This document shows positions 32,086 through 33,013 of a stretch of DNA of 33,013 nt, in pieces (the first letter of the stretch is position 1; the number at the start of each line of letters is the position of its first letter). Below the pieces are notes generated by a model. The model saw only the letters and a list, made by a program, of their open reading frames with translations. It did not search any database and was not told where the DNA came from. Origin of the DNA: an uncultured Phascolarctobacterium sp. (GTDB taxonomy: Bacteria; Bacillota; Negativicutes; Acidaminococcales; Acidaminococcaceae). A program made the translations under genes and the position numbers. The stretch covers positions 1 through 33,013 of the forward strand of contig CANREP010000022.1 in NCBI GenBank assembly GCA_947629685.1, given 5' to 3'.

Positions 32086-33013
32086 TTAACCAAGTTTCAA
32101 AGATGGAACAGCGTTTAAGTCCAGTGGACTGCTCATACCTGCCTGGAACATAAAATACCCGCGGCAGGCAATCATGACTGCATTGTCTGTACACAGGATC
32201 GGCGTCGGATGCACCAGACGGGCGCCAACAGCGCTGACAGCGCGAGCTAATTCTGTCTGCAGCGTTTTATTGGCGGATACGCCGCCGGCCAGCACGATTT
32301 CTTTCAAGCCTGTATCCTGCAGCGCCTGTACCGCTTTCTGTACCAGCGCATTAACTACTGCCTGCTGGAAAGACGCTGCCACATCGGCATAATTGATGTC
32401 TGCGCCGCGCTGTTTCTGAGTATGCAGATAATTGATCACCGCCGACTTCAAGCCGCTGAAACTAAACTCATAGGGAGCGTCCAGCCTGGCTACAGGAAAT
32501 TCGACAGCCTGCGGGTCGCCGTTTAAAGCCAGTTTTTCTATTTCCGGCCCGCCCGGATAAGGCAGTCCCATAACGCGGGCAATTTTGTCGAAAGCTTCAC
32601 CGGCAGCATCGTCGCGGGTCTGCCCTAACAGCTCGAAGCTGTTATAGCCGGTTACTTTCAGCAGCGCCGTATGTCCGCCGCTGACTACTAAGGCCATAAA
32701 AGGCGGCTCCAGTTCAGCATCGGACAAAAAATTAGCGAAAACGTGTCCTTCCAGATGGTTGACGCCGATTAAAGGTTTATCCGCAGCCCAGGCCAGCGAT
32801 TTGGCCGCAGACAAACCAACCAGCAGCGCCCCGACCAGTCCCGGTCCGTAGGTAACGGCTACAGCATCGATATCCGCCAAAGTCTTATCCGCCTGGCGCA
32901 GCGCTTCATCAATAACCGGCATGATATTTTCAATATGCTTGCGGGACGCTATTTCCGGCACTACTCCGCCGAATTTACGGTGCACTACGATCTGTGAGGA
33001 AATAATATTGCTC
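32086..33013 (-). CDS. tsaD: tRNA N6-adenosine threonylcarbamoyltransferase (partial, N-terminus beyond window)
   Basis: About 308 residues of the C-terminal part; the full protein is about 340. The frame continues to the window edge as SNIISSQIV ahead of HRKFGGVVPEIASRKH, so the GTG at 32985 is internal. The metal-binding HLEGH, AVTYGPGLVGALLVG, VSGGHTALL, AGEAFDKIARVMGLPYPGGPEIE and FSFSGLKSAV motifs, and GGVSANKTL, are all conserved. With TsaB and TsaE it transfers threonylcarbamoyl to A37 of tRNAs that read ANN codons. No clear terminator follows; the DnaA-box cluster begins 15 bp after the stop codon. Confidence 0.97.
   Translation of the reverse strand, partial: SNIISSQIVVHRKFGGVVPEIASRKHIENIMPVIDEALRQADKTLADIDAVAVTYGPGLVGALLVGLSAAKSLAWAADKPLIGVNHLEGHVFANFLSDAELEPPFMALVVSGGHTALLKVTGYNSFELLGQTRDDAAGEAFDKIARVMGLPYPGGPEIEKLALNGDPQAVEFPVARLDAPYEFSFSGLKSAVINYLHTQKQRGADINYADVAASFQQAVVNALVQKAVQALQDTGLKEIVLAGGVSANKTLQTELARAVSAVGARLVHPTPILCTDNAVMIACRGYFMFQAGMSSPLDLNAVPSLKLG

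Overview
The window reads as chromosomal DNA of an anaerobic Firmicute. Negativicutes (Acidaminococcaceae/Phascolarctobacterium-like) is my best guess. The reasons are the CIRCE-controlled groES-groEL pair, Firmicute-type promoters and Shine-Dalgarno sites, a HisKA_2/ANTAR regulatory pair, and a large filamentous-adhesin gene of the kind found in diderm Firmicutes. The taxonomic call is inference. Both the coding sequence and most promoters are clear; no tRNA, rRNA, CRISPR array or transposase was found.

Positions 1-1350 hold a small secreted protein and a Dps miniferritin with a textbook promoter and iron-regulator-like palindromes. Positions 1466-11035 form a tightly packed minus-strand block that is transcribed from the right. 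It encodes a three-subunit molybdenum hydroxylase (FAD, 2Fe-2S and Mo subunits), then a terminator and a striking 30-bp palindrome, then moaA, moaC, a MOSC-MogA fusion, modB, modC, modA, a MoeA-like protein and a ModE-like regulator. A mocA-like cytidylyltransferase lies on the plus strand at 11198-11833. Positions 11808-19749, again on the minus strand, encode a FAH-family enzyme, YqeC, SelD, YedF, a cysteine-desulfurase-like protein, DUF3343, YqeB, XdhC and an NCS2 purine permease. Together these two blocks are a near-complete selenium-dependent molybdenum hydroxylase (SDMH) locus. It would import purine and molybdate, build and mature the molybdenum cofactor, make selenophosphate and possibly deliver labile selenium to the hydroxylase.

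Positions 19977-22866 carry plus-strand genes: a YitT membrane protein, a membrane-anchored metallophosphoesterase and a YczE-like membrane protein whose leader holds an attenuator-like hairpin. Positions 22915-25688 look like accessory DNA. There is a YbjN-like protein, a repeat-rich adhesin that has lost its 5' end exactly at a repeat boundary, and an AT-rich membrane-protein ORF fused to that boundary.

Positions 25975-33013 are housekeeping: guaA, groEL, groES with CIRCE, an ANTAR response regulator, its HisKA_2 kinase, and tsaD cut by the window edge. Between the kinase gene and tsaD are seven same-strand DnaA-box sequences in 127 bp. This is the most unexpected non-coding signal in the window.
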